Positions 25,033 through 35,103 of a DNA stretch of 64,000 bases are shown here, piece by piece. A model generated the notes under the pieces. That model was given only the letters and a program-made list of their open reading frames with translations, ran no database searches and was not told where the DNA came from. Origin of the DNA: JAFGVL01 sp963663245 (GTDB lineage Bacteria > Bacteroidota > Bacteroidia > Bacteroidales > Paludibacteraceae); NCBI GenBank assembly GCA_963663245.1, contig OY760143.1, positions 186,001 through 250,000 of the forward strand, in the 5' to 3' direction. How positions within the stretch are numbered: position 1 is the first letter of the stretch; each line of letters opens with the position of its first letter. A program made the position numbers and the translations under genes.

Positions 25033-27363
25033 TTATTTTTTTTTAAATTTTCTTCTTTTTGGCTTATCAGACTTTTCATCTTCTTCGATAAGCTTCTGGC
25101 AATCCTCAAAAGTTAATAAGGTAGGATCTTGAGTTTTTGGAATTTTATAATTTTTCTTCTTAAAAGATATATACGGTCCATATCTACCATTTAGCACCTT
25201 CATATCAGGTTCTTCATCGAAAATTTTAATCTGCTTTTTAGCATCGTCATCACGTTTCTTAAGAATCAAGGCAATAGCAGTTTCAGTTGAAACTTCCATA
25301 GGGTCTTCCTCTTTTGGTAAGGACACGAACTTATTGTCATGCTTTACGTATGGTCCAAATCTACCAATAGCAACAGTCACTTCCTTCTCTTCAAATTCAC
25401 CTAAGGAACGAGGTAGTTTAAATAACTCTAATACTTCTTCTAGAGTAATCGTTTCCATGCTTTGGTTCTTTAACAAAGAAGCAAACAATGGTTTTTCTTC
25501 TTCATCTGCTATACCAATTTGTGCAACTGGACCATAACGACCAATTTTCACTGCCACCTGACGACTTGTTTTAGGGTCAGTACCCAATACACGTTCTCCA
25601 ACTCTTTTCTCCGATTTTTCCATTGATGTTTCCACTACCGGATGAAAATCTTTATAAAAAGTATCTATTGTTTTGGTCCATTGAACATCTCCATCAGCAA
25701 TATGGTCAAATTCTTTTTCCACTTTCGCTGTAAAGTTGTAGTCCATGATATTAGGGAAAGAGTCACTCAAGTAATCTGTAACAACAAGACCTATATCTGT
25801 CGGAAATAATTTTGATTTTTCTGACCCAAAATTTTCTTCTTTGGTTTCTTCCTTAATTGTTCCATTAACTAAAGTAATTGTCGTGTAAGAACGAGGTATT
25901 CCTTCACGATCTCCTTTTTCAACATAGCCTCTATTTTGTACTGTTGAAATAGTTGGTGCATATGTAGATGGACGACCAATTCCTAACTCTTCTAACTTAC
26001 GAACTAAGCTTGCTTCTGCATAACGAGCAGGTTTTTGAGTAAAACGCTCTTGTGCTAAGACATGTTGCATCTCTAATTGCTCATTCTCTTTTAACGGAGG
26101 AAGCATACCACTATCTTCTTGTTCGTTGTCATCATCAGTTGATTCTAAATAAACTTTCAGAAAACCATCAAACTTAATAACTTCACCACTAGCAACAAAC
26201 TTTTCTTCTGCTGTTGAAACACCAATAGTTGCAGTTGTTTTTTCTAATTGAGCATCTGCCATTTGAGAGGCAATTGTTCTTTTCCAAATTAGCTCATATA
26301 AACGCTTCTCTTGAGCAGAACCAGCAACTTCATGCTGATTCATATACGATGGACGTATAGCCTCGTGCGCCTCTTGTGCCCCTTTGCTTTTGTTTTGAAA
26401 CTTACGCACCTTCACATACTCTTCACCTGCCATACTCGTAATTTCTGCGGTAGCAGTATTAACTGCTAAACCAGATAAATTAACAGAATCGGTACGCATA
26501 TACGTAATAAATCCGGCCTCGTATAATTTTTGAGCAACTACCATTGTTTGAGTAACAGAGTAGCCTAATTTACGCGATGCTTCTTGTTGCAAAGTGGATG
26601 TAGTAAAAGGAGCAGCTGGTGATTTTTTTGCTGGCTTAGTAACAATTTTCTCTATGGTAAAATCCGCAGCTTTACATTTCGCTATAAATTTTGCAGCTTC
26701 TTCTTTTGTTTTAAAACGATTTTGCAATTCAGATTTTAACTCTACAGGCTTGCCTTTTTTATCTTTTACAATAAATACAGCAGTAACACGGTAAGATGCC
26801 TCAGATTCAAATTTTTGAATTTCACGTTCTCTCTCTACAATTAATTTTACGGCTACAGATTGTACTCGTCCTGCAGAAAGAGATGGTTTAATTTTTCTCC
26901 ATAGTACTGGTGAAAGTTCAAAACCTACAATACGATCCAACACACGACGTGCTTGTTGTGCATCAACTAAGTTAACATCTATTTCGCGTGGTTGCTCTAT
27001 TGCTTTAAGAATAGCATCTTTAGTTATCTCGTGGAATACAATACGTTTTGTTTTCTCTTTAGTTAAACCCAAGACTTCATATAAGTGCCAAGATATTGCT
27101 TCTCCTTCACGGTCCTCATCAGATGCTAACCAAACCATTTCTGCTTTCTTAGCTTCTTTCTTTAACTCAGCAACTACTTTTGTTTTATCTTTTGGGACCT
27201 CATATTGAGGTTCGTAATTATTGTCAAAATCTATCCCAAAACCTTTATGGCTTAAATCACGAATATGTCCGAAACTAGAAAGTACATGAAAATCTTTTCC
27301 TAAGAATTTCTCAATCGTTTTTGCTTTCGCAGGGGACTCAACAATGACAAGATTTTTCGACAT
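25033..27363 (-). CDS. topA: DNA topoisomerase I (type IA)
   Basis: 776 residues. TOPRIM domain at the N terminus (LVIVESPAKAKTIEKFLG; acidic DEDREGEAISWHL), active-site tyrosine in GFITYMRTDSVNLS near residue 290. The C terminus carries three Toprim_C-type repeats (RYGPVAQIG, RFGPYVKHD, RYGPYISFKKK) and a basic tail. No CxxC zinc ribbons are seen, as expected for this Bacteroidota type. It relaxes negative supercoils using single-strand breaks. Confidence 0.97.
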   Translation of the reverse strand: MSKNLVIVESPAKAKTIEKFLGKDFHVLSSFGHIRDLSHKGFGIDFDNNYEPQYEVPKDKTKVVAELKKEAKKAEMVWLASDEDREGEAISWHLYEVLGLTKEKTKRIVFHEITKDAILKAIEQPREIDVNLVDAQQARRVLDRIVGFELSPVLWRKIKPSLSAGRVQSVAVKLIVEREREIQKFESEASYRVTAVFIVKDKKGKPVELKSELQNRFKTKEEAAKFIAKCKAADFTIEKIVTKPAKKSPAAPFTTSTLQQEASRKLGYSVTQTMVVAQKLYEAGFITYMRTDSVNLSGLAVNTATAEITSMAGEEYVKVRKFQNKSKGAQEAHEAIRPSYMNQHEVAGSAQEKRLYELIWKRTIASQMADAQLEKTTATIGVSTAEEKFVASGEVIKFDGFLKVYLESTDDDNEQEDSGMLPPLKENEQLEMQHVLAQERFTQKPARYAEASLVRKLEELGIGRPSTYAPTISTVQNRGYVEKGDREGIPRSYTTITLVNGTIKEETKEENFGSEKSKLFPTDIGLVVTDYLSDSFPNIMDYNFTAKVEKEFDHIADGDVQWTKTIDTFYKDFHPVVETSMEKSEKRVGERVLGTDPKTSRQVAVKIGRYGPVAQIGIADEEEKPLFASLLKNQSMETITLEEVLELFKLPRSLGEFEEKEVTVAIGRFGPYVKHDNKFVSLPKEEDPMEVSTETAIALILKKRDDDAKKQIKIFDEEPDMKVLNGRYGPYISFKKKNYKIPKTQDPTLLTFEDCQKLIEEDEKSDKPKRRKFKKK

Positions 27364-27513
27364 AATCAGCGGTTTAGGTTTGAAAAGGGCAATAAAATTG
27401 GGTGCAAAATAACAAAAACAAGAGGCTTACTTCCAAATTTTTACGGGCTTATTTTTTATTTACACATTAATATATAGAGAAAAGGCATAAAAAAACACCC
27501 TCTTAACTCAAGT

Positions 27514-27543
27514 AAAAAGCCCCACCCATAAGGATGAAGCTTT
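27514..27543 (-). terminator. Terminator after the small lipoprotein gene
   Basis: On the minus strand AAAGCTTCATCC pairs, using G-U pairs, with GGGTGGGGCTTT around a TTAT loop, then TT. It closely resembles the hairpin at 27925-27954 on the other side of the gene. Confidence 0.7.
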
Positions 27544-27580
27544 CAATTTTATTCGATTCAATTTCTGATTTGTTAATTAA

Positions 27581-27892
27581 TCAGGGAATTTCCACTTCCC
27601 TATAACATGTAGCTACTTCAATCATAAGATATCCATGAGAACTACTGAAAGGTACCCAGACAGTATTACTTCCTTCTAACCAATGATCACTAACGGGTCC
27701 TACATTTTTACACACTCTTTCTCCAGGAAGAATTGAGTCATTATGAAAGTTTGACCCCCACGACTCACTATTGTAATAAATTGTAGAGTTTCCTGTATTT
27801 ATTATACATATTTCTGCATCTTCACAATCAATATTATTACCACACCCAACAAAAGCTATTGTGATTAACAGCGCAACAAATATTTTTTTCAT
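27581..27892 (-). CDS. Small lipoprotein, unknown function
   Basis: 103 residues with a lipoprotein signal (TIAFVGC, lipidated C17). The mature part has six further cysteines or so (NIDCEDAEICIIN, RVCKNVG, ATCYREVEIP) and a beta-rich pattern, pointing to a disulfide-stabilised periplasmic or surface domain of about 85 residues. I do not recognise a family. It sits alone between topA and gpmI and is bracketed by two look-alike terminators, which suggests an inserted cassette. Confidence 0.7.
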   Translation of the reverse strand: MKKIFVALLITIAFVGCGNNIDCEDAEICIINTGNSTIYYNSESWGSNFHNDSILPGERVCKNVGPVSDHWLEGSNTVWVPFSSSHGYLMIEVATCYREVEIP

Positions 27893-27924
27893 ATGTCTCT
27901 TTGTTTTTTAATAAAAAAATGTAG

Positions 27925-27954
27925 AAAAAAGCTCCACCCAAATTAGGTGAAGCT
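27925..27954 (-). terminator. Terminator after gpmI
   Basis: On the minus strand AGCTTCACC pairs with GGGTGGAGCT around an AT-rich loop, then TTTTTT. It lies 26 bp beyond the gpmI stop and is nearly identical in core sequence to the hairpin at 27514-27543. Confidence 0.8.
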
Positions 27955-27979
27955 CTCTATTTTTATATTTATCAAGGTC

Positions 27980-29506
27980 CTAGTTAATCAAACATTTTCC
28001 AGTCATATCTTCTGGTTGTTCAATTCCCATAATCTTACATAACGATGGAGCGACATCAGCCAACACACCATCTGCTAATTTTGCCTCCTTATTTTCACTT
28101 ACGTATAAAAATGGAACCGGGTTTAATGAGTGTGCTGTGTTAGCAGAGGTATCAGCATTTACCGCATTATCCGCATTTCCATGATCCGCAATCATAATAA
28201 CCTCATAATCGTTTGCTTTTGCAGCTTCAATCGTTTCTTTTAAACAAGCATCAACGGCGACAACTGCTTTTTCGATAGCCTCGTATATACCCGTATGACC
28301 TACCATATCTCCATTGGCATAATTCACTACTATAAAGTCAAACTTTTGTTTGTTAATCTCAGCAACCAAAGCATCTTTTACTTCGTAAGCACTCATTTCT
28401 GGTTGTAAATCGTACGTAGCTACTTTTGGCGAAGGAATCAATATACGCTCTTCTCCATCAAATGCTGCCTCGCGACCACCATTAAAAAAGAAAGTAACAT
28501 GAGCATACTTTTCTGTTTCAGCAATATGTAATTGTGTTTTTCCTTGACTAGCTAAATGTTCTCCCAAAGTATTTGGCACATTTGCTTTATCAAATATAAT
28601 ATTCACACCTTTGTAATTAGGGTCGTACGGAGTCATGCTGTAATACTGTAAGTTAGGAACGGTTTGCATTCCTTCTTGAGGCATATCTTCTTGAGAAAGC
28701 ACTACTGTTAATTCTTTCGCCCGGTCGTTGCGGTAGTTGAAAAACAATACTACATCGCCTTCTTCTATTTTACCTACTGGATTTCCATCTGCATCAACTT
28801 GTACAATTGGTTTAATAAATTCATCGGTAACGCCAGCAGCATATGATGCTTCTACAGCAGCAACTGTATCTGTTACAGCCTCTCCTTTGCCATTTACCAT
28901 TACATCATAAGCTTCCTTAACACGGTCCCAACGTTTGTCTCTATCCATCGCAAAATAACGGCCAATAATAGATGCTATTTTTCCTCCCGTTTTAGCTAAG
29001 TGTTTTTCTAATTGTTCGATAAAGCCTTTACCACTTTTAGGATCCGTATCTCTACCATCCATAAAACAATGTACAAATGATTTATCAATTCCGTATTCTT
29101 TCGAAATTTCTGTCAGCTTAAAAAGATGTTCTAACGAACTATGCACACCACCATCAGAGACTAACCCTAAAAAGTGTATACTCTTATTGTTCTCTTTTGC
29201 GTAACTATATGCTTTTACAATTTCAGGATTTTCTAAAATGCTATTATCACGACAAGCTAAATTAATTTTTACTAAATCTTGGTATACAATTCTTCCTGCG
29301 CCAATATTTAGGTGACCCACTTCAGAATTTCCCATCTGCCCTTCAGGCAAACCTACATCTTCTCCAGAAGCTTGTAATTGGGAGTGTGGATAGTTTTCTA
29401 GTAAATAATCCCAGTAAGGAGTTTCTGTAGATGAAATAACATCTGATTTAGATTTATTCCCTAAACCCCATCCATCACAGATAATTAAAATAGCTTTTTT
29501 GCTCAT
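27980..29506 (-). CDS. gpmI: 2,3-bisphosphoglycerate-independent phosphoglycerate mutase
   Basis: 508 residues of the alkaline phosphatase superfamily. It interconverts 3- and 2-phosphoglycerate with two Mn ions in the cytosol. The metal-binding start is ICDGWGLG; the phosphorylated serine is in MGNSEVGHLNIGAGRIVYQDL. RDNRAKEL-like FFNYRNDRAKELT, and metal ligands in ADHGNADNAV and TAHSLNPVPF, are visible. A T/S-rich loop near the N terminus (NKSKSDVISST) replaces the more usual SVxGNA spacing. Length is standard. Confidence 0.96.
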   Translation of the reverse strand: MSKKAILIICDGWGLGNKSKSDVISSTETPYWDYLLENYPHSQLQASGEDVGLPEGQMGNSEVGHLNIGAGRIVYQDLVKINLACRDNSILENPEIVKAYSYAKENNKSIHFLGLVSDGGVHSSLEHLFKLTEISKEYGIDKSFVHCFMDGRDTDPKSGKGFIEQLEKHLAKTGGKIASIIGRYFAMDRDKRWDRVKEAYDVMVNGKGEAVTDTVAAVEASYAAGVTDEFIKPIVQVDADGNPVGKIEEGDVVLFFNYRNDRAKELTVVLSQEDMPQEGMQTVPNLQYYSMTPYDPNYKGVNIIFDKANVPNTLGEHLASQGKTQLHIAETEKYAHVTFFFNGGREAAFDGEERILIPSPKVATYDLQPEMSAYEVKDALVAEINKQKFDFIVVNYANGDMVGHTGIYEAIEKAVVAVDACLKETIEAAKANDYEVIMIADHGNADNAVNADTSANTAHSLNPVPFLYVSENKEAKLADGVLADVAPSLCKIMGIEQPEDMTGKCLIN

Positions 29507-29630
29507 GATATATTTTGTTTAAATTATTTTGTTTTTGCGCATGCAAAGGTAATGAAATGCATAGGATTTTGCAATGTCATAACATAACGAATATTGAAGC
29601 AGAGTTGTTCTGAGAAAATAAATAGAACGC

Positions 29631-30626
29631 TTATTTGTTTCGGCCCACTACATAATCCATAGTGTAAATCAAGGAGTCAACAATTTCTTTGTTGTTAAAA
29701 TCGGACAATAAGTTGATAGCCTTTTGGCGATACTCTTCCATACGATACTCTGCATATTCAATTCCACCTTTTTTATAAGCAAGATTTATAAAGAATTCAA
29801 TAGCATTAGCATCCAATTCAGCTTGTATTAGTAATTCATCAGCCTGAGCTTTTTCTTCAGTTGTTGCATTATTGTACGCATAAATTAATGGAAGTGTAAT
29901 TTTCTTTTCACGAATATCATTGGCGGTAGGTTTACCAATTTCTGTATTGTCTGTATAATCAAAAATATCATCTTTTATCTGGAAACAAATACCTAAGTAC
30001 TCCCCAAATAAGCGTAAATTTTCTATCTGTCTATCTGTTGCTAAATGAGAAGAAACAGCTCCTGTATACATACAGTTGGCAAATAAGATGGCCGTTTTCT
30101 TTTCAATAATTTTAAAATACTTGTCTTCATCAAAAGAAGGCTTATTAAAATTCTCCAACTGAAGTAATTCGCCATCAGCTAATGATTTACCCACGCTTGT
30201 TAAAGCATCAATAATTCGATGATCATCAAATTTTGCCGCATAAGAAAACACTTGTGATAGTAAAAAATCTCCTGCAAGAACAGCTACTTTATTATTAAAC
30301 GCACTATTTACAGAAGGTGCTCCTCTACGTTGATAAGTTTCATCAATTACATCATCATGAATTAAACTTGACCCATGTAAGAGTTCTATTGTTATGGCTG
30401 AGAAATAGGTAGCATGATTTACAATACCACAAAGTTTAGCCGAAAGCAAGGTTAAAATGGGCCGAATTTGTTTTCCTCTGGTTGCCATTACGTGTTCAAA
30501 AACTGTTTTTAGCAATTTATTGTCCGTTTGAAATGAGGCAGCATAAAGTTCTTCGAATTTAGAGAATTCGGTTGAAATTGGTTGCTTTATAACTTGAGGG
30601 TTAATCATTAAAAATTGTTCTTGCAT
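29631..30626 (-). CDS. Polyprenyl diphosphate synthase (probably long chain)
   Basis: 331 residues from the ATG at 30626. A longer frame begins at a TTG inside the -7 element and is not used. Aspartate-rich motifs are SSLIHDDVIDE and QIKDDIFDYTD, and RGKQIRPILTLLSAKL is the diphosphate contact. It resembles octaprenyl or heptaprenyl synthases (IspB-like), which make menaquinone side chains, consistent with a second chain-length class besides the synthase near 18 kb. The residues GSS before the first motif are compatible with a long product, but the length is not proven. Met at residue 7 is another possible start. Confidence 0.88.
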   Translation of the reverse strand: MQEQFLMINPQVIKQPISTEFSKFEELYAASFQTDNKLLKTVFEHVMATRGKQIRPILTLLSAKLCGIVNHATYFSAITIELLHGSSLIHDDVIDETYQRRGAPSVNSAFNNKVAVLAGDFLLSQVFSYAAKFDDHRIIDALTSVGKSLADGELLQLENFNKPSFDEDKYFKIIEKKTAILFANCMYTGAVSSHLATDRQIENLRLFGEYLGICFQIKDDIFDYTDNTEIGKPTANDIREKKITLPLIYAYNNATTEEKAQADELLIQAELDANAIEFFINLAYKKGGIEYAEYRMEEYRQKAINLLSDFNNKEIVDSLIYTMDYVVGRNK

Positions 30627-30689
30627 TAAAAATATATAACGGCTATCAATTCCTTTTGAAAAGCAGGAAATTTTAATACTTTTACGTAA

Positions 30690-30720
30690 CAAATATAACT
30701 GATTATTTTGACATTACAAT
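30690..30720 (-). promoter_or_regulatory. Promoter of the polyprenyl synthase gene
   Basis: On the minus strand -33 ATTG (30717-30720) and -7 TATATTTG (30690-30697) are 19 bp apart. This geometry puts transcription start downstream of the TTG at 30692 and so rules it out as initiation codon. Confidence 0.75.
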
Positions 30721-30739
30721 CTCATTCCTATAGGTCTTG

Positions 30740-30747
30740 TAGCTTTG
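30740..30747 (+). promoter_or_regulatory. -7 element of the polA promoter
   Basis: TAGCTTTG fits TAnnTTTG and lies 60 bp before the polA ATG. No good -33 element is seen at 19 bp. Confidence 0.45.
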
Positions 30748-30807
30748 CTTAGGTTAAATAATCACAACTTAAAAGAGAAGCTTTGACTTCTACACCTTCA
30801 AAATTCT

Positions 30808-33609
30808 ATGAAAAAATTATTCTTGCTCGATGCTTATGCGCTTATTTATAGAGCTTATTATGCCTTTATCAAAAATCCTCGTATCAATTCCAAAGGATTA
30901 AACACTTCTGCCATTTTTGGCTTTGTTAATACTTTAGAAGATGTGTTAAAACGAGAAAATCCTACTCATATTGCAGTTGTTTTTGATCCATCCGGACCTA
31001 CTTTTCGTCATGAGTTATACAAAGAATACAAGGCGAACAGAGAAGAGACTCCAGAAGATATTCGCAAAGCGGTACCTATTATTAAAGAAATAATTGAAGC
31101 CTACAATATCCCCGTTATTCAAGTGCCTAGATACGAAGCCGATGATGTAATTGGAACGCTAGCTACGAAAGCATCAAAAATGGACTTTGATGTTTTTATG
31201 ATGACGCCCGATAAGGACTATGCTCAATTAGTAAACGAACATTGTTTTATCTACAAACCAAAATTTGGTGGAAACGATTACGATGTGTTAGGTGTTGAGG
31301 AGGTAAAGAAAAAATTCGATTTAAACGACCCTTTACAAGTAATTGATTACTTAGGGTTAGTAGGCGATTCTGCCGATAATATTCCAGGTTGCCCTGGTGT
31401 TGGTCCTGTTTCTGCTACCAAGTTATTGAAAGAATTTGGCAGCATAGAGAACTTACTTGTAAACACTGATAAATTAAAAGGGGCCCTCAAAGATAAAATT
31501 GAAAACAACAAAGAAAAGATAGAATCTTCTCGCTTTTTAGCGACTATAGAACTAGAAGTTCCTATAGAGGTAGAAGAAGAAAAATTGCTACGCGAAGCTC
31601 CTAACGAAGAGAAACTAAAGGAGCTCTTTATCGACTTAGAATTTCGAAATTTCTTAATAAAAATGGGGGCAATAGCTGCTCCTGCTGCAAAATCTACAAA
31701 GCAAACGACTAAAGTTGATACCCAGCAAACTTCTCTTTTTGGAGAAGTAAATCCAGAGACACAAGAGATTGAAGTAGCTGCCTCTGCCTTTAGTCATTTA
31801 GCTAATGCCAGCACGACTCCACACAGCTATACGGCTGCAGACACAAAAGAAAAACGTACCCAACTTATTGCTAATTTAATGGCACAAAGCTCTGTTTGTT
31901 TCGATACAGAAACTACCAGTTTAGATGTATTTGAAGCTGAGCTTGTTGGCATGTCTTTCTCTTGGAAAGAAACAGAAGCCGTTTATGTACCCTGCCCAGC
32001 AGATGCAAAAGAAACCCAAGAAATTGTAGACGAATTCAAAGCATTTTTTGCCAATGAATCTATCGAAAAAATTGGACAAAATCTGAAATATGATATTTTG
32101 ATATTAAACAATTATGGCGTTGAAGTGAAAGGGAAATTATTTGACACCATGATCGCTCATTATCTATTACAACCAGAATTGCGTCATGGAATGGATTACT
32201 TGGCAGACATCTATTTAAACTATAAAACCATTCATATTGATGAGCTTATTGGCCCAAAAGGGAAAAACCAATTAAGCATGCGTTCTGTTAGTTTAGAAAA
32301 AATTACTGAATACGCTGCCGAAGATGCTGACATCACTTTTAAACTAAAACAATTGCTTGAAAAAGAAATCAAAGAGAATAAGATGGAAAATCTTTTCTAC
32401 GAGATTGAAATGCCGTTAATGCAAGTATTAGCTTTAATGGAGATTTCAGGCGTTTTACTCGATGACTTCGCCTTAAAACAATCATCAGAGATATTGACAA
32501 AAGACTTGCTGAATATTGAAAAAGAAATTCATAAACATGCTGGATTTGAATTTAATGTGAGCTCTGCAAAACAAGTAGGAGAAGTGCTGTTTGATCGCTT
32601 AAAGATTGTAGAAAAAGCAAAGAAAACAAAAACGGGGCAATACTCAACTAGTGAAGAAATACTAGAAAACCTACGTAGCAAACATCCAATAGTAGAAAAA
32701 ATATTAGACTACAGAGGGCTTAAAAAATTACTAAGCACTTATATCGATGCACTTCCCGCTCTTATAAAATCTAAAACAGGAAAAGTACATACCTCTTTTA
32801 ATCAAACAGTAACAGCAACTGGTCGTTTAAGCTCTACTAACCCAAATTTGCAAAACATTCCTATTCGCGACGAGCAAGGTCGTGAAATTAGAAAAGCCTT
32901 TATCGCTGAACCAGATTGCAGCTTTTTATCGGCCGATTATTCGCAAATTGAATTACGCATAATGGCACACTTAAGTGAAGATCCTAGCATGATTGAGGCC
33001 TTTAATTCTGATCAAGACATTCATGCTGCTACAGCTGCAAAAATCTATCATGTGCCGTTAGAAGAAGTTACTGATGATATGAGACGTAAAGCAAAAACAG
33101 CCAACTTTGGAATTATATATGGCATCTCCGTATTTGGATTGTCCGAACGCTTAGCCATCCCTAGAGCTGAAGCAAAAGAGCTAATCGAAGGCTATTTTGC
33201 CACTTATCCAAAAGTGAAAGAGTATATGGATAACAGTATACTAACAGCCCGCGAGAATGGTTGGGTAGAAACCCTACTCGGTCGCAAACGCTACTTAGCA
33301 GATATCAACTCACACAATGGAATTGTACGAGGCTATGCAGAACGAAATGCCATTAATGCACCAATTCAAGGAACTGCAGCAGATATTATCAAAATTGCAT
33401 CCGTAAAAATTCATAAAAGAATGCTATCAGAAAAGGTAAAATCAACACTTATCCTACAAGTGCACGATGAATTAAACTTCAATGTTCCCAACAACGAACT
33501 TGATACCATGAAAAAACTTGTTACCGAAGAAATGGAAAAAGCCATTAGCTTACGTGTGCCTGTTAAGGTAGATGTAGGTGTTGGTGATAATTGGTTAGAG
33601 GCACATTAA
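30808..33609 (+). CDS. polA: DNA polymerase I
   Basis: 933 residues with three domains in order. The 5' nuclease (1-290) shows FVMF-type acid clusters DAYALIYRAYYAF, YEADDVIGTLA and LVGDSADNIPGCPGVG. The 3'-5' exonuclease (about 350-540) has an intact Exo I motif CFDTETTSLD and YAAEDADITFKL, so proofreading is probably active. The polymerase palm carries motif A DYSQIELRIMAHLSED, motif B RRKAKTANFGIIYGIS and motif C VHDELNF. It removes RNA primers and fills gaps. It is divergent from the prenyl synthase gene. Confidence 0.97.
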   Translation: MKKLFLLDAYALIYRAYYAFIKNPRINSKGLNTSAIFGFVNTLEDVLKRENPTHIAVVFDPSGPTFRHELYKEYKANREETPEDIRKAVPIIKEIIEAYNIPVIQVPRYEADDVIGTLATKASKMDFDVFMMTPDKDYAQLVNEHCFIYKPKFGGNDYDVLGVEEVKKKFDLNDPLQVIDYLGLVGDSADNIPGCPGVGPVSATKLLKEFGSIENLLVNTDKLKGALKDKIENNKEKIESSRFLATIELEVPIEVEEEKLLREAPNEEKLKELFIDLEFRNFLIKMGAIAAPAAKSTKQTTKVDTQQTSLFGEVNPETQEIEVAASAFSHLANASTTPHSYTAADTKEKRTQLIANLMAQSSVCFDTETTSLDVFEAELVGMSFSWKETEAVYVPCPADAKETQEIVDEFKAFFANESIEKIGQNLKYDILILNNYGVEVKGKLFDTMIAHYLLQPELRHGMDYLADIYLNYKTIHIDELIGPKGKNQLSMRSVSLEKITEYAAEDADITFKLKQLLEKEIKENKMENLFYEIEMPLMQVLALMEISGVLLDDFALKQSSEILTKDLLNIEKEIHKHAGFEFNVSSAKQVGEVLFDRLKIVEKAKKTKTGQYSTSEEILENLRSKHPIVEKILDYRGLKKLLSTYIDALPALIKSKTGKVHTSFNQTVTATGRLSSTNPNLQNIPIRDEQGREIRKAFIAEPDCSFLSADYSQIELRIMAHLSEDPSMIEAFNSDQDIHAATAAKIYHVPLEEVTDDMRRKAKTANFGIIYGISVFGLSERLAIPRAEAKELIEGYFATYPKVKEYMDNSILTARENGWVETLLGRKRYLADINSHNGIVRGYAERNAINAPIQGTAADIIKIASVKIHKRMLSEKVKSTLILQVHDELNFNVPNNELDTMKKLVTEEMEKAISLRVPVKVDVGVGDNWLEAH

Positions 33610-33665
33610 TTTTATTTAAATAAAAAATCCAGTAAGGTCTGATATTAAGCAATTTTTAAAGTAAG

Positions 33666-34280
33666 TTATTCACTATTTAAAAATACGGTTACTCCTAAAC
33701 TTAGTGACAATATATCTGTAAATTTCAGACTAGAATAATTTGAAATAAAGTTGTACATATAATAATCTAATGAAGATACTTCTATGTAAACTGCCATTTG
33801 ATTTTTAAAGCTTTTGGTTGGCAGCATATACGATTGGCCTATTGCTATACTTGCATGTAAAGCTGTAGGTGTTTCATAATAACCACTAGGAAAACAATCT
33901 GGATATTTCATATAAGCATTCTCTGTGTAATTCCGTATTAATGATAACCCCATATACGTTTTATGGAAACCAAGCCATTGAAAAGTTTTTAATTGATAAC
34001 TAATCTTTAGAGTTAGAGTATGAGCTTCAATGCCATTTGTTTGTTCAGGTAAATATCCATAAATAATATAGGATACCCATTTATTATTAGGAGATATTTT
34101 CCCAAACCCTACAGAGCCTAAGCCTAAATTTCCTGCATATTGAAATTGGACAACTGTTGGTCTCATATACTTCAATAGATTGCTCTCTTTTGCATCTACA
34201 TTAGTTGTCACATATGTTAGAAGAATAAAATATTTTAGGCTCCTAATAAAATATTTTTGAATAAGTTTATTGTTGCACAT
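33666..34280 (-). CDS. Small outer-membrane-barrel-like protein
   Basis: 204 residues. An N-terminal hydrophobic segment (RSLKYFILLTYVTTNVDA) looks like a signal peptide. The rest alternates aromatic and polar residues (VSYIIYGYLPEQTNGIEAHT, then FHKTYMGLSLIRNYTENAY and LSLSLGVTVFLNSE), as in an 8- to 10-stranded barrel. No family is recognised. It is the last gene of the PgpA-like/ACP/phosphoesterase cluster, 18 bp after the lipoprotein phosphoesterase, so a lipid-related role at the outer membrane is possible. Confidence 0.6.
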   Translation of the reverse strand: MCNNKLIQKYFIRSLKYFILLTYVTTNVDAKESNLLKYMRPTVVQFQYAGNLGLGSVGFGKISPNNKWVSYIIYGYLPEQTNGIEAHTLTLKISYQLKTFQWLGFHKTYMGLSLIRNYTENAYMKYPDCFPSGYYETPTALHASIAIGQSYMLPTKSFKNQMAVYIEVSSLDYYMYNFISNYSSLKFTDILSLSLGVTVFLNSE

Positions 34281-34298
34281 GCTATATTTTTAATCCCA

Positions 34299-35075
34299 TT
34301 AAAACTCGATTCTTTTTAAAGCATATCCAGATTTATATAGTGAGACTAAAGCAAATTGTCTATTTTCAACACTTGTTATTATATGATAAGGAGTATTATT
34401 TACTACAATATCTTTATTTGAATGATCATGTCCGTGTATAACCATAAGTGTATTTTCTGTAGATATAATATTTTTAAAAAAATCATTATAACCCAATAAT
34501 TGACTCGAACCTATTGGTATATGTGAAAATACTATGTTCTTTTTTTCTTTAGAAAAGCTGGACTTAAGCCACTTAAAATCAGGAGATTGATTGTCATTTT
34601 CCCATACAATATCATCAAACACAATAAAATTGTAGTCTTCTATCTCGAAAAAATAATTGGACGGCCCAAACATTCGTTCGTAAATAACTTTGCCGTTGCC
34701 TAAATAGTCATGATTCCCAATTACTGTAATAATTGGACTTTTTATTTTCTTTGCTTGCCCCCAGTACCATTTAAACTCATCACTAGAGCCCCAGTTAGTA
34801 AAATCTCCACAACAAATAACAAAACTCAAATTGGCTTGTTTATTAATAGACTTAATGGCATCCTTTAATTCATCATAATTATTATGAGGATCTGTAAAAA
34901 CTGCAAATTTTATAGTGTCTGTTATGTTGTTTGTTGTAATGCGTTTAATATTCTTAATATTTAATTTAGAACTACTTGTATTTGCATCAAAAATGTTATA
35001 ATCAAAAGGATTATCACAGCCTTGAATTAAAAATAGAGAAAATAAAACTGCTATTATGTGTTTTATATTAAGCAT
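34299..35075 (-). CDS. Lipoprotein calcineurin-like metallophosphoesterase
   Basis: 258 residues with a lipobox (FLIQGC, lipidated C20). The binuclear metallophosphoesterase motifs are in order: FAVFTDPHNN (DxH), VICCGDFTNWG (GDxxN-like), VIGNHDYLG (GNHD), FSHIPIG and IHGHDHSN (GHxH). Substrate is unknown. The anchored location in the envelope and the neighbouring ACP genes favour a phospholipid or glycolipid phosphate over a nucleotide, but this is inference. 28 bp separate it from the preceding ACP gene. Confidence 0.88.
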   Translation of the reverse strand: MLNIKHIIAVLFSLFLIQGCDNPFDYNIFDANTSSSKLNIKNIKRITTNNITDTIKFAVFTDPHNNYDELKDAIKSINKQANLSFVICCGDFTNWGSSDEFKWYWGQAKKIKSPIITVIGNHDYLGNGKVIYERMFGPSNYFFEIEDYNFIVFDDIVWENDNQSPDFKWLKSSFSKEKKNIVFSHIPIGSSQLLGYNDFFKNIISTENTLMVIHGHDHSNKDIVVNNTPYHIITSVENRQFALVSLYKSGYALKRIEF

Positions 35076-35103
35076 ACATATTATTAGTTTTAAATCATTT
35101 CTA

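Noticed and set aside
30627..30692. Longer N terminus of the second prenyl synthase
   Set aside because: The TTG start lies inside the TATATTTG promoter element and would not be transcribed.
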